14,830 nucleotides of DNA from Clostridia bacterium (GTDB lineage Bacteria; Bacillota; Clostridia; UMGS1883), in assembly GCA_900768005.1 (NCBI GenBank), contig CAAGBE010000022.1, positions 1 through 14,830 of the forward strand. The letters run 5' to 3'. Of this stretch, positions 1 to 7,866 are shown in pieces. The notes under the pieces were generated by a model. That model saw only the letters and a program-made list of their open reading frames with translations. It did no database searches and was not told where the DNA came from. Position 1 is the first letter of the stretch. Each line of letters opens with the position of its first letter. Position numbers and translations under genes: made by a program.

Positions 1-551
1 GGAAGCTCGCACACATCCTGAATAATCTTTTTATCGTATATGCCCTGAAATTTCAGGTTGTGGATTGTCATAACGGTTTTGATTCCTGCATAACGTCCGT
101 CCACGTCATAATGTGCCTTTAAAAGTACGGGAATCATACCCGTCTGCCAGTCGTTACAATGGATTACATTGGGCCAGTAATCTACAACCTGCAGGAGTGC
201 AAGCACGGCCTTGTCAAAGAATGCAAAACGCTCTATATCCTCGGACATATCTCCGTATATAGTATCAGAGCCGAAGTAGAATTCATTATCTACAAAGTAG
301 TAGATAACCTCCCCTATTTTCAGTTGAAAGACTCCGCAATACTGACTTCTCCAGCCCATCTTGATGTAGATGTTGCTCAGGTACTGCATTTCATCCTTAT
401 ATTTTTGAGCAATCTTTCCGTACTTGGGAAGAATTACTCTTGCCTCGCACCCCTGAGCGCAAAGCTCTGCCGGAAGTGCACCCACAACGTCGGCAAGTCC
501 GCCTGTTTTGACAAAAGGTACACATTCACTTGTGGCAAATAAAACTTTCAT
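1..551 (-). CDS. glgA: Glycogen synthase (ADP-glucose type), N-terminal part, cut by window edge
   Basis: Transfers glucose from ADP-glucose to the growing alpha-1,4-glucan chain in the cytoplasm (GT5 family). About 183 N-terminal residues are visible; the rest lies beyond the left edge. The protein opens MKVLFATSECVPFVKTGGLADV: the KTGGL motif at residues 15-19 is the GT5 ADP-glucose-binding signature, and GLADVVGALP continues it. Further family motifs are HCNDWQTG and TIHNLKFQG. The ATG at 549-551 is preceded by AAAGGAC at a good distance, which fixes the start. It is the last visible gene of the glgB-glgC-glgD-glgA operon, 15 bases after the glgD stop. In related Firmicutes a phosphorylase gene often follows; that would be outside this window. 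Confidence 0.97.
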   Translation of the reverse strand, partial: MKVLFATSECVPFVKTGGLADVVGALPAELCAQGCEARVILPKYGKIAQKYKDEMQYLSNIYIKMGWRSQYCGVFQLKIGEVIYYFVDNEFYFGSDTIYGDMSEDIERFAFFDKAVLALLQVVDYWPNVIHCNDWQTGMIPVLLKAHYDVDGRYAGIKTVMTIHNLKFQGIYDKKIIQDVCEL

Positions 552-566
552 AATTTTGTCCTTTCC

Positions 567-1685
567 TTATAAAAGAGTCCTCTTGGGCAGGATAACCGGA
601 TAATTGGGCTGTCCTACAAGCCTCTTTGACTGACGGAGAGTACACTCCTTATCAATGATTACATTTTCTATATCACAGTTTTCCTCAATGACGCTGTTCT
701 GCATTACGATACTATTTTTAATAACCGCACCTTTGGCAATGTGAACACCGCGGAAAATGATACTGTTTTCAACCGTTCCCTCAATGATACAACCGTCTGC
801 TATGAGAGAATCTGAAACCTCCGCAGTTTTTCCGTACTGAGTGGGCACCTGGTCCTTAACCTTTGTATAAATGCGGTTTTCAGAGCCGAAGATATCCTTT
901 CTTACTTCATATTCAAGCATCTTCATATTGGTTTCATAATAACTGCGGATAGAATCAACTATACCTACAAAACCCTTGTACTCATATCCGTAGACCCTGT
1001 GGCTGTTTACGGCAGTCATAAGAATATCGCGTACAAAGTCATGGCTTCCGCGTGCATACGCATCCTCAATGAGTTCAATGAGCTTGATACGTTCAATAAT
1101 AAACATTCCCATACCCTGAAGAGTTGTCTTGGGGTAACGGGGATTTGTTTCCATACCGTTTACTCTGCCATTTTCGTCAACCTCATAGACATTTGTACGG
1201 CTGAGCTGGTCATTCTTTTCCTTTACATCACGGTAAACAACTGTAATATCCGCCTCTTTTTCAATATGAAGCTTAAGAGCCTCGTCAAAGGTCATATTAC
1301 AAACTGTTCTGCCCGATGCCAATACAACATACTGCTGACGGCTTCTGCGGAGGAAGGTAAGAACGCCGTATAACTGGTCAATACTTCCCGTGCTGATTCC
1401 GCCTGCACCGCCGCGGACATAGGGCGGAAGCATAAACAGTCCGTATATCTTTCTGTTAAGGTCCCACGGAGCACCGCTTCCCACATGGTCCATAAGAGAA
1501 GAGTAGTTAATATTTGTAGCAATACCGACATTGATAATGCCTGAATTAACCATATTGGAAAGAATGAAATCGATAAGCCTGTATCTTCCGCCAAAGGGGA
1601 GTGCAGGAATTGAACGAAGCTCCGTAAGTTCATTAAGAGTAAGCTCGCTGTTGTCAGCCATTACAATACCCATCATATCTTTCAT
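567..1685 (-). CDS. glgD: GlgD subunit of glucose-1-phosphate adenylyltransferase (catalytically degenerate paralogue)
   Basis: 372-residue partner of GlgC; in Firmicutes the two form a heterotetramer that makes ADP-glucose, with GlgD acting mainly as a regulatory or helper subunit (family knowledge). The nucleotidyltransferase fold is recognisable (FGGRYRLIDF, GSGAPWDLNR, FMLPPYV), followed by a C-terminal left-handed beta-helix with hexapeptide-like repeats. The nucleotide-binding LAGGxGxRL loop is missing: the protein begins MKDMMGIVMADN. The catalytic GDHIYKMD segment is replaced by SGRTVCNMT near residues 124-132. The reading frame extends 11 codons further upstream inside glgC, but the ATG at 1683-1685 has GGGGGAGAA just before it, matches the family start, and lies one base after the glgC stop. 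Translational coupling is likely. Confidence 0.96.
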   Translation of the reverse strand: MKDMMGIVMADNSELTLNELTELRSIPALPFGGRYRLIDFILSNMVNSGIINVGIATNINYSSLMDHVGSGAPWDLNRKIYGLFMLPPYVRGGAGGISTGSIDQLYGVLTFLRRSRQQYVVLASGRTVCNMTFDEALKLHIEKEADITVVYRDVKEKNDQLSRTNVYEVDENGRVNGMETNPRYPKTTLQGMGMFIIERIKLIELIEDAYARGSHDFVRDILMTAVNSHRVYGYEYKGFVGIVDSIRSYYETNMKMLEYEVRKDIFGSENRIYTKVKDQVPTQYGKTAEVSDSLIADGCIIEGTVENSIIFRGVHIAKGAVIKNSIVMQNSVIEENCDIENVIIDKECTLRQSKRLVGQPNYPVILPKRTLL

Positions 1686-1686
1686 T

Positions 1687-2913
1687 TCAGTTCTCCCCCT
1701 TTCCTGTTTCTGATGCAACCATTGAGTTTATGCCTATTTTTTCACCGTCTGCAATAGTTATTCCACCGCCGACAAGTGATATTCCGCCCGTACAGTAGGG
1801 GCTTGCAAACTGACTGCTGTCGGTGTTTTCATCACCGATAACAGCACCCTTGCCGATAATAGCTTCTTCACCGATAACGGCCTTTTTAACAACTGCATTC
1901 TCCTTGATAACTGCACCGGGGAATACTATCGAATCCTCAACAACAGCACCCTTTTCCACGGTAACACCTTCAAAAAGTATGCTGTGCTTTATATTACCGT
2001 AAACACTACATCCCTCTGTAACACAGCAATTGTTAACCTTTGCACCCTTTGCAATGTAGTGGGGTGGTTTAACGGGATTTCTGGAATAAATCTTCCAATC
2101 ACTGTCGTTAAGCTCAAACGCAGGAGGCTCCTGCAGAATGTCCATATTAGCCTCCCAAAGGCTCTGTATTGTACCTACATCCTTCCAGTAACCGTCAAAC
2201 GCGTACGCACACATATTCTCCCCGCTTTCGAGCATTGTGGGAATAATATTTTTACCGAAGTCGTTCGAGCTTGCAGAATCCTTTTCGTCACTCTGAAGAT
2301 ATTTCTTCAGAACATCCCAGGTAAATACATATACACCCATAGATGCAAGGTTGCTCTTAGGCTCCTTGGGTTTTTCCGCAAATTCAACAATCTTTCCGTC
2401 AGCGTTTGCAGTCATAATACCGAATCGGCTTGCTTCCTCCCACGGAACTTCAATTACGGCAATTGTTGCATCGGCATTTTTTTCCTTGTGATATTCCACC
2501 ATTTTGGAATAGTCCATTTTGTAAATGTGGTCACCCGAAAGAATTACAACATATTTCGGATTGAATTTGTCAATAAATTCAATGTTCTGATAAATAGCGT
2601 TTGCAGTACCCTTGTACCACTCACCTTTTTCTGCACTCTGATACGGGGGCAGAACATAAACACCTCCCGAATTGCGGTTAAGGTCCCAGGGATGTCCGCT
2701 TCCGATATAAGTATTGAGTTCAAGGGGCTGATACTGTGTAAGTACGCCCACCGTGTAAATTCCGGAATGAATACAGTTACTCAACGTAAAGTCAATAATT
2801 CTGTATTTCCCTCCGAACGGAACTGCAGGCTTTGCCACAGTTTTTGTGAGTACGCCAAGTCGGCTTCCCTGTCCGCCGGCAAGTATCATTGCTAAACACT
2901 CGGCTGATTTCAT
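1687..2913 (-). CDS. glgC: Glucose-1-phosphate adenylyltransferase, catalytic subunit
   Basis: Makes ADP-glucose and pyrophosphate from ATP and glucose-1-phosphate, the committed step of bacterial glycogen synthesis. 408 residues, a normal length. The N-terminal nucleotidyltransferase domain has the intact loop LAGGQGSRLG at residues 11-20, the sugar-binding region FGGKYRIIDFTLSNC at 33-47, GSGHPWDLNR at 71-80 and the catalytic GDHIYKMD at 127-134. The C-terminal part is a left-handed beta-helix with repeated V-V/A-I-G units. The ATG directly abuts the glgB stop (TAA then ATG, no gap), with AGGAAGGA upstream inside glgB. The contrast with its degenerate neighbour GlgD indicates that GlgC carries the activity. 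Confidence 0.97.
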   Translation of the reverse strand: MKSAECLAMILAGGQGSRLGVLTKTVAKPAVPFGGKYRIIDFTLSNCIHSGIYTVGVLTQYQPLELNTYIGSGHPWDLNRNSGGVYVLPPYQSAEKGEWYKGTANAIYQNIEFIDKFNPKYVVILSGDHIYKMDYSKMVEYHKEKNADATIAVIEVPWEEASRFGIMTANADGKIVEFAEKPKEPKSNLASMGVYVFTWDVLKKYLQSDEKDSASSNDFGKNIIPTMLESGENMCAYAFDGYWKDVGTIQSLWEANMDILQEPPAFELNDSDWKIYSRNPVKPPHYIAKGAKVNNCCVTEGCSVYGNIKHSILFEGVTVEKGAVVEDSIVFPGAVIKENAVVKKAVIGEEAIIGKGAVIGDENTDSSQFASPYCTGGISLVGGGITIADGEKIGINSMVASETGKGEN

Positions 2914-4857
2914 TTATAAATCCTTCCTCTCTTTACTGGTTTTAGGTTGAATACGCTTAAGATAAATTGCACTCATAGGGGGTATATCCAGAGTGATTGT
3001 ATAGGGCATTGAATTCTGCCCTTTCTTTTTAGCGGAGATTGGTTTTATCTTCCGCCCGCTTCCGCCAAATTCAAGACTGTCGCTTGTAAGCACAGGAGCA
3101 TAAGTTCCCCTTCGGGGTACACCTACAACATAATCATTGTACTCTACCGGAGTGAAATTACAGATAACTACAATTTCGTCAGTCTTTTTCTTTCCACGTC
3201 TTACAAAGGAAATTACGCTTCTGTCACGGTCATCGACATTTATCCACTCAAAACCGTCCCAGCTATTCTCAATCTCCCAGAAAGGCTTGTTATCTTTATA
3301 AAAATGATTAAGCTCTTTCATAAAGGAGTGGAACTGACGGTGCTTGTCTATTTCAAGAAGATGCCACTCAAGCTGTTCGTAATACCGCCACTCAATAAAC
3401 TGAGCAATTTCACCGCCCATAAAGAGAAGCTTCTTTCCGGGGTGTGCCATCTTGTACATAAAAAATGTACGTAACGAATCAAACTTCTGTCCGTAAAGCC
3501 CCGACATTTTCTCTATAAGAGAGCATTTTCCGTGCACCACTTCGTCGTGTGACAACGGCAAAATGTAATTTTCCGAAAAGGCATACATCATTGAGAAAGT
3601 CAGAAGATTGTGGTTATCACGCCTGAAATACGCATCCATACTCATATAACGGAGCATATCGTTCATCCAGCCCATATTCCACTTGAAATTGAATCCAAGT
3701 CCACCGTCGGACACGGGCTTTGTAACGCCGGGCCATGCGGTGGATTCCTCCGCAATCATAAGAATGTTGGGATATTCCGAGAAAACGGCTATATTAAGAT
3801 TCTGCAAAAATTCAATTGCTTCAAGGTTTTCCTTCCCGCCGTATTTGTTGGGAAGATACTCCTCCCTGCCGTAGTCAAGGTACAGCATACTGGAAACGGC
3901 ATCCACACGAAGTCCGTCAACATGGAATATATCCAGCCAATAAAAGGCACTTGACATCAGGAAAGATATAACTTCCTCCCTGCCGTAGTCAAAAACGAGT
4001 GTTCCCCATTCCTTGTGCTCACCTTTAAGGGGATTTGGGTATTCATAAATCGGAGTTCCGTCAAATTTAGCAAGTCCGTGAGCATCACGGGGAAAATGCG
4101 CAGGAACCCAATCCATAATTACACTTATGCCGTATTCGTGACATTTATTCACGAAATACATAAAATCCTTGGGAGTCCCGTATCTTGATGTTGCGGCAAA
4201 ATACCCTGTAACCTGATAACCCCAGCTTCCGTCAAAAGGAAATTCTGTAAGAGGCATCAGTTCTACGTGAGTGTAACCCATTTCGTTCAGATACTCACAC
4301 AGCTCATCGGCAATTTCACGGTAGTTTTTAAGCGAGCCGTCAGGGTGTGTCCGCCAGCTTCCAAGATGCATCTCATACACAAGCATAGGCTTGTTATAGG
4401 GTGCATTATCCTTTCTTTTGTTCATCCACCCAGAATCGCTCCACTTAAACCCTGACGTATCATAAGTCACTGATGCCGTTTCGGGAGGCAATTGAGCGTA
4501 ACGGGCATAAGGGTCTGCCTTGTAAAGAGTTGTACCGTCCTTACACCGTATAAAATATTTATAGCACTGCCCATCCTTTATATCTTTTATGAAGCAGTGC
4601 CATACACCTGAACTTCCCTGCGGATTCATAGGGTGAGACTCTGTGTCCCAACCGTTGAAATCGCCAACCACGCTGACCGATTCAGCGTTAGGTGCCCACA
4701 TGGCAAAGCTATAACCACGCTCGCCGCAATATTCAGACGGAATGGCTCCCATAAATTCATAGCATCGAAAATTCGTTCCGTTATTAAACTGAGCAAGCTG
4801 AGAGGTAGTTATAAAAGGGTTTTCATTCTTTACTATCTTTTTGTTCTTTGTTGCCAT
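2914..4857 (-). CDS. glgB: 1,4-alpha-glucan branching enzyme (GH13)
   Basis: Cuts alpha-1,4-glucan chains and re-attaches them as alpha-1,6 branches on glycogen. 647 residues, within the usual range. An N-terminal CBM48/isoamylase-like domain covers about residues 45-115 (MWAPNAESVSVVGDFNGWD). The GH13 barrel follows with region I DWVPAHFP at 249-256, region II DGLRVDAV with nucleophile D319, region III IAEEST with the acid/base Glu at 370 or 371, and region IV SHDEVVHG with D438. The C-terminal all-beta domain ends in a basic tail. The ATG follows GGAGG and matches the family start. It is the first gene of the glg operon, and a clear sigma-A promoter lies just upstream. Confidence 0.97.
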   Translation of the reverse strand: MATKNKKIVKNENPFITTSQLAQFNNGTNFRCYEFMGAIPSEYCGERGYSFAMWAPNAESVSVVGDFNGWDTESHPMNPQGSSGVWHCFIKDIKDGQCYKYFIRCKDGTTLYKADPYARYAQLPPETASVTYDTSGFKWSDSGWMNKRKDNAPYNKPMLVYEMHLGSWRTHPDGSLKNYREIADELCEYLNEMGYTHVELMPLTEFPFDGSWGYQVTGYFAATSRYGTPKDFMYFVNKCHEYGISVIMDWVPAHFPRDAHGLAKFDGTPIYEYPNPLKGEHKEWGTLVFDYGREEVISFLMSSAFYWLDIFHVDGLRVDAVSSMLYLDYGREEYLPNKYGGKENLEAIEFLQNLNIAVFSEYPNILMIAEESTAWPGVTKPVSDGGLGFNFKWNMGWMNDMLRYMSMDAYFRRDNHNLLTFSMMYAFSENYILPLSHDEVVHGKCSLIEKMSGLYGQKFDSLRTFFMYKMAHPGKKLLFMGGEIAQFIEWRYYEQLEWHLLEIDKHRQFHSFMKELNHFYKDNKPFWEIENSWDGFEWINVDDRDRSVISFVRRGKKKTDEIVVICNFTPVEYNDYVVGVPRRGTYAPVLTSDSLEFGGSGRKIKPISAKKKGQNSMPYTITLDIPPMSAIYLKRIQPKTSKERKDL

Positions 4858-4896
4858 TCATATGCCTCCGCTTGATATAATTCTGTTATTATATTT

Positions 4897-4925
4897 ATTT
4901 TACCAAATTCCACGGCTTTAGTCAA
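4897..4925 (-). promoter_or_regulatory. Sigma-A promoter of the glgBCDA operon
   Basis: On the minus strand, TTGACT (4925-4920) and TAAAAT (4902-4897) are separated by exactly 17 bases. The -10 lies about 40 bases before the glgB ATG. No other good promoter was seen upstream of glgB, and the rex terminator lies behind it. Confidence 0.75.
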
Positions 4926-5008
4926 ACGGTTTTAGGGAAATTTAACCAAAAAAATGGATGATTTTCGACAATATTTTAGTGAATTTTACACAAAACTCTG
5001 CATATATC

Positions 5009-5036
5009 AAAAAGCACCCCAAAAACAGAGGTGCTC
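5009..5036 (-). terminator. Rho-independent terminator after rex
   Basis: On the minus strand a 6-bp stem AGCACC/GGTGCT (5035-5030 with 5018-5013) with an 11-base loop is followed by a short T run. It starts within 10 bases of the rex stop and separates rex from the glg promoter. The stem is short, so strength is probably moderate. Confidence 0.65.
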
Positions 5037-5040
5037 TCAA

Positions 5041-5673
5041 TCATTCTCCTATCATCTTTTCTCTGAGGTGGTTTGAAAGAAGTGCCAGAGATGATGCCAT
5101 ATTTTCATTCTGTACAAGTATTTCTTCAGGTGCCTTTATATGCGTGGGGGCAAAATTCCATATTGCAAGAATTCCGCTTTTCACAAGGAGGTCGCATACC
5201 TTTTGTGCAGCAGTATCGGGTACGGTAATAATGCCGATTTTGACATTAAGCTTTTTACAGATTTCGTCAAGGCGGGAAATATCAAAAACCTTTTTATTGT
5301 CAATTACCTCTGGTCGGCTATCAAATGCGGCAACAATATTGATACCGTAATTGTCAAATCCGCGGTAGCTCATAAGTGCCATTCCCAAATTTCCTGCACC
5401 GATAAGAATTGCATCATTACCATGACTGTAACCGAGAAAATCAGAAATACCGCCAATAAGGTCACGTACAACAAAGCCCTTTTTCGGTATGCCTGCAGTC
5501 TTGCATACTGCCGCTAGATCCTTTCTCACCTGAACATCATTCATATCAAGAGCCTCTGCAACAGTAGATGAAGATACGTACTCCACCTGCTGTGTATCAA
5601 GAGATTTGAGATATGACATATAGACAGGCAACCTTTTAAGTGCCTGCTTGGAAAGAATACTTTTTTTATTCAT
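5041..5673 (-). CDS. rex: Redox-sensing transcriptional repressor Rex
   Basis: Binds DNA when NAD+ is high and releases it when NADH binds, derepressing fermentation and respiration genes in Gram-positive bacteria. An N-terminal winged helix (about residues 1-80) contains SSSTVAEALDMNDVQVRKDL. The Rossmann domain contains the GxGxxG motif GAGNLG, then GFDNYGINIVAAFDSRP and ITVPDTAAQ. The C-terminal helix ends SNHLREKMIGE. The frame has an ATG at 5683-5685, but it has no ribosome binding site. The ATG four codons later (5671-5673) has GAGGGAA at proper spacing, so I choose a 210-residue product. It is a single-gene unit between fba and glgB. I found no convincing Rex box (TTGTKAA-N4-TTMACAA type) in the window. 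Confidence 0.96.
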   Translation of the reverse strand: MNKKSILSKQALKRLPVYMSYLKSLDTQQVEYVSSSTVAEALDMNDVQVRKDLAAVCKTAGIPKKGFVVRDLIGGISDFLGYSHGNDAILIGAGNLGMALMSYRGFDNYGINIVAAFDSRPEVIDNKKVFDISRLDEICKKLNVKIGIITVPDTAAQKVCDLLVKSGILAIWNFAPTHIKAPEEILVQNENMASSLALLSNHLREKMIGE

Positions 5674-5738
5674 AAATTCCCTCATGTTATAGACAGATCT
5701 ATATCCATAATCTCCGCACTCTGCCTAATTTCAAACGG

Positions 5739-5765
5739 AACAGGGGAAACAATGTTTCCCCTGTT
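5739..5765 (-). terminator. Strong hairpin after fba, probable terminator
   Basis: A perfect 12-bp inverted repeat, AACAGGGGAAAC with GTTTCCCCTGTT, encloses a 3-base loop 11 bases past the fba stop. On the fba strand the sequence after the stem (CCGTTTGAAATT) is only weakly T-rich, whereas on the plus strand it is followed by GTTTTATAATTTT. It most likely ends fba transcription, and it could also stop plus-strand transcripts. Confidence 0.65.
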
Positions 5766-5776
5766 GTTTTATAATT

Positions 5777-6640
5777 TTATGCTTTGTTTACGCTGCCAAA
5801 AAGCTCCATCTTTTCCTTAACTGTAGCCTTAATAGCTTCAACACCGGGAGCGAGAACCTTTCTGGGGTCGAAACCTTTACCCTCAAGGTCTTTACCCTCT
5901 TCAATGTATTTTCTTGTAGCTGCAGTAAATGCAAGCTGACATTCTGTATTTACGTTAATCTTTGCAACGCCGAGGCTGATTGCCTTCTTGATCATTTCAG
6001 CAGGGATGCCTGTACCGCCGTGAAGAACAAGCGGAATGCTTCCTGTTGCTTCGCTGATTTTTTCAAGAGCATCGAAAGCAAGTCCCTTCCAATTAGCAGG
6101 ATACTTACCGTGGATGTTACCGATACCTGCAGCAAGCATTGTTACGCCGAGGTCTGCAATTGTCTTACACTCATCTGGGTCTGCAATATCTCCTGCACCT
6201 ACAACGCCGTCTTCCTCACCGCCGATTGCACCAACCTCTGCCTCAAGGCTGAGTCCCTTTTCTGCACAAATATTTACAAGTTCAGTAGTCTTCTGAACAT
6301 TTTCTTCAATGGGATAGTGGCTTCCGTCAAACATAACGGAGGAGAAGCCTGCTTCGATACATTTTATTGCTGCATCATAGCTGCCATGGTCAAGATGAAG
6401 AGCAACGGGAACAGTAATACCGAGTCCCTCAATCATACCGTTAACCATACCAACGATAGTCTTGTAACCTGCCATATACTTACCTGCACCCTCACTTACA
6501 CCGAGGATAACGGGAGAGTTAAGCTCCTGTGCTGTAAGAAGAATAGCCTTGGTCCATTCAAGGTTATTGATATTAAACTGACCTACTGCATAATGCCCTG
6601 CACGAGCCTTTTCCAACATCTCTTTTGCTGATACTAACAT
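5777..6640 (-). CDS. fba: Class II fructose-1,6-bisphosphate aldolase
   Basis: Zn-dependent enzyme that interconverts fructose-1,6-bisphosphate with DHAP and glyceraldehyde-3-phosphate in glycolysis and gluconeogenesis. 287 residues, normal for the short class II form. Catalytic D84 and zinc ligand H85 lie in LHLDHG; EAEVG at 133-137, the zinc ligand H178 in IGNIHGKY and H207 in VLHGGTGIP are all present. The C-terminal phosphate-binding motif INVNTE is at 228-233. The GatY/KbaY tagatose-bisphosphate aldolases share this fold, but in this single-gene setting the glycolytic enzyme is more likely. AGAAAGG lies about 12 bases before the ATG. A strong hairpin follows the stop, so it is probably monocistronic. 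Confidence 0.94.
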   Translation of the reverse strand: MLVSAKEMLEKARAGHYAVGQFNINNLEWTKAILLTAQELNSPVILGVSEGAGKYMAGYKTIVGMVNGMIEGLGITVPVALHLDHGSYDAAIKCIEAGFSSVMFDGSHYPIEENVQKTTELVNICAEKGLSLEAEVGAIGGEEDGVVGAGDIADPDECKTIADLGVTMLAAGIGNIHGKYPANWKGLAFDALEKISEATGSIPLVLHGGTGIPAEMIKKAISLGVAKINVNTECQLAFTAATRKYIEEGKDLEGKGFDPRKVLAPGVEAIKATVKEKMELFGSVNKA

Positions 6641-6722
6641 AAATCACAAAGCCTTTCTGCCCACATAATTAAATGCGTTCCCCTTACCGCGGGCTGATAA
6701 GTCGCATAACAGACAATTAAAA

Positions 6723-6736
6723 TGTGCCGCGGCACA
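6723..6736. promoter_or_regulatory. Perfect 14-bp palindrome between fba and spoIIP, possible operator
   Basis: TGTGCCGCGGCACA is fully symmetric and GC-rich in an AT-rich divergent intergenic region. A second CCGCGG core lies at 6687-6692, exactly 40 bp from the core at 6727-6732. It is not followed by a T run, so it does not look like a terminator. A binding site for a dimeric regulator is my inference; the regulator is unknown. Confidence 0.4.
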
Positions 6737-6807
6737 CCATTACCAATATATTATCGCATAAATTTCCAAAAAAATCAATATATATTAAGAGAAAAGAGTT
6801 GATTTTT

Positions 6808-7833
6808 TTGAAAAAAACCTCCGTCATTACCATAAATTTAAAATCCGCCAGATTGTTTATCTTATTATGCTCATTTTTATCTGTTATATGCCTTAGTGTA
6901 TCGCTATCTTCCCATTTGCCGCCGTTTTCGTTAACCGACGACTCGGTAAGGCTTCTTCTTTCTTCCAATTTGGCATATAAAAGCACACCGCTCTCGTCGG
7001 TCGGAGCTTTCGCATTAGTCGAAAAAGAAGCTGAAACGGAAAACTCACCTGTTGAAGAAAACATTACCACGGCACAAATCATCAGTACTCCTGCCGTTTC
7101 AAATCCCAATGCTGAGGTCAAAATAAATAACTCCACAGAATTTTCTGTAAACGCCGAAGATTATCTTTCAGGCTCACCCGCCTTTTTAAAAGAGGATTTT
7201 TCTGTACTTATCGTACACACTCACACCACCGAAAGCTATACTCCCTCTGAAAAATACAACTATACGCCTACCGATACAGACCGCACACGGGACAAAAATT
7301 ATAATATGGTGGCTGTCGGCGACGAAATAGAAAAAGTTCTGACTTCAAAAGGAATCAAGGTTTATCACGACGCAACCATAAATGATTATCCCAGTTACAG
7401 CGGAAGCTATAACAAAAGTGCAAAAGCAATCGAAAACCATATAAAAAACGATAAAAGCATAAAAATAGTTCTCGATGTTCACCGTGATGCAATAGTAGAT
7501 AAAAACGGTGAAAAAGTAAAATATTCCACCACCATAAACGGCGAGTCTGTAGCTAAAATAATGTTTGTTGTGGGAAGTGATTTAAGCGGACTAAGTCACG
7601 ATAACTGGGCAGAAAATATGAAATTTGCCACACACCTGCAAAGGCACACCCTCTCCCTTTATCCCGACTTGTGCCGTCCCATAAATTTCAGGAGTCAACG
7701 GTTTAACCAACAGCTTGCTCCTGCTGGAATTATTGTAGAGGTAGGTACAAATGCCAACACTCTTGACGAAGCGATTTTAGGGGCAAGGTATTTTGCCGTA
7801 TCGTTGGCTGATTTTATAGAAAAGAATAAGTAA
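6808..7833 (+). CDS. spoIIP: Stage II sporulation protein P, peptidoglycan amidase/endopeptidase
   Basis: Cell-wall hydrolase of the SpoIID-SpoIIM-SpoIIP engulfment machine in the mother cell; it removes stem peptides and cuts cross-links. I choose the TTG at 6808 after AAAAGAG, giving 341 residues that begin MKKTSV, then a membrane anchor (about residues 14-36, RLFILLCSFLSVICLSVSL). A frame-open GTG at 6724 and a TTG at 6799 are alternatives; the GTG sits inside a palindrome and adds an atypical N-terminus. The catalytic domain (about 130-341) has VHTHTTESYT with H137, H139 and E142, DVHRDA with H225, and VEVGTNAN with E311, all hallmarks of the family. It is the only plus-strand gene here. 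No convincing sigma-E/F promoter was recognised. Confidence 0.93.
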   Translation: MKKTSVITINLKSARLFILLCSFLSVICLSVSLSSHLPPFSLTDDSVRLLLSSNLAYKSTPLSSVGAFALVEKEAETENSPVEENITTAQIISTPAVSNPNAEVKINNSTEFSVNAEDYLSGSPAFLKEDFSVLIVHTHTTESYTPSEKYNYTPTDTDRTRDKNYNMVAVGDEIEKVLTSKGIKVYHDATINDYPSYSGSYNKSAKAIENHIKNDKSIKIVLDVHRDAIVDKNGEKVKYSTTINGESVAKIMFVVGSDLSGLSHDNWAENMKFATHLQRHTLSLYPDLCRPINFRSQRFNQQLAPAGIIVEVGTNANTLDEAILGARYFAVSLADFIEKNK

Positions 7834-7860
7834 AAAAAGGAATCTTACGATTCCTTTTTT
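7833..7860. terminator. Bidirectional terminator between convergent spoIIP and iscU
   Basis: AAAAAAGGAATC and GATTCCTTTTTT pair perfectly around a 4-base loop. An A run precedes and a T run follows the stem, so it works on either strand. It begins at the spoIIP stop codon and ends 6 bases before the iscU stop. Confidence 0.88.
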
Positions 7861-7866
7861 ATTTGT

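Noticed and set aside
1984..2895. Long plus-strand frame of 303 codons opposite glgC
   Set aside because: It is antisense to a well-conserved gene, is rich in Cys, Asn and Thr as expected for a shadow frame, has no ribosome binding site and resembles no protein I know.
4977..4994. Rex-box-like sequence TTGTGTAAAATTCACTAA upstream of the glg promoter
   Set aside because: The GTG and CAC half-sites are 7 bases apart instead of 8 and the outer bases do not match on one side. It also sits between the rex terminator and the glg -35, so it is not a convincing Rex site.
6020..6631. Plus-strand frame of 203 codons opposite fba
   Set aside because: It is a shadow of the aldolase gene with no ribosome binding site and no recognisable motif.
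6757..6764. CATAAATT as a sigma-E -10 for spoIIP
   Set aside because: It matches a sigma-E -10 fairly well, but no acceptable -35 lies 13 to 15 bases upstream.
6724..6807. Upstream GTG start that would lengthen SpoIIP by 28 residues
   Set aside because: The added residues have no family resemblance, no ribosome binding site precedes the GTG, and it lies inside a palindrome. The TTG at 6808 puts a lysine-rich start and membrane anchor where expected.
6717..7136. Minus-strand frame opposite the start of spoIIP
   Set aside because: It overlaps the conserved spoIIP gene, has no ribosome binding site and no domain signal.
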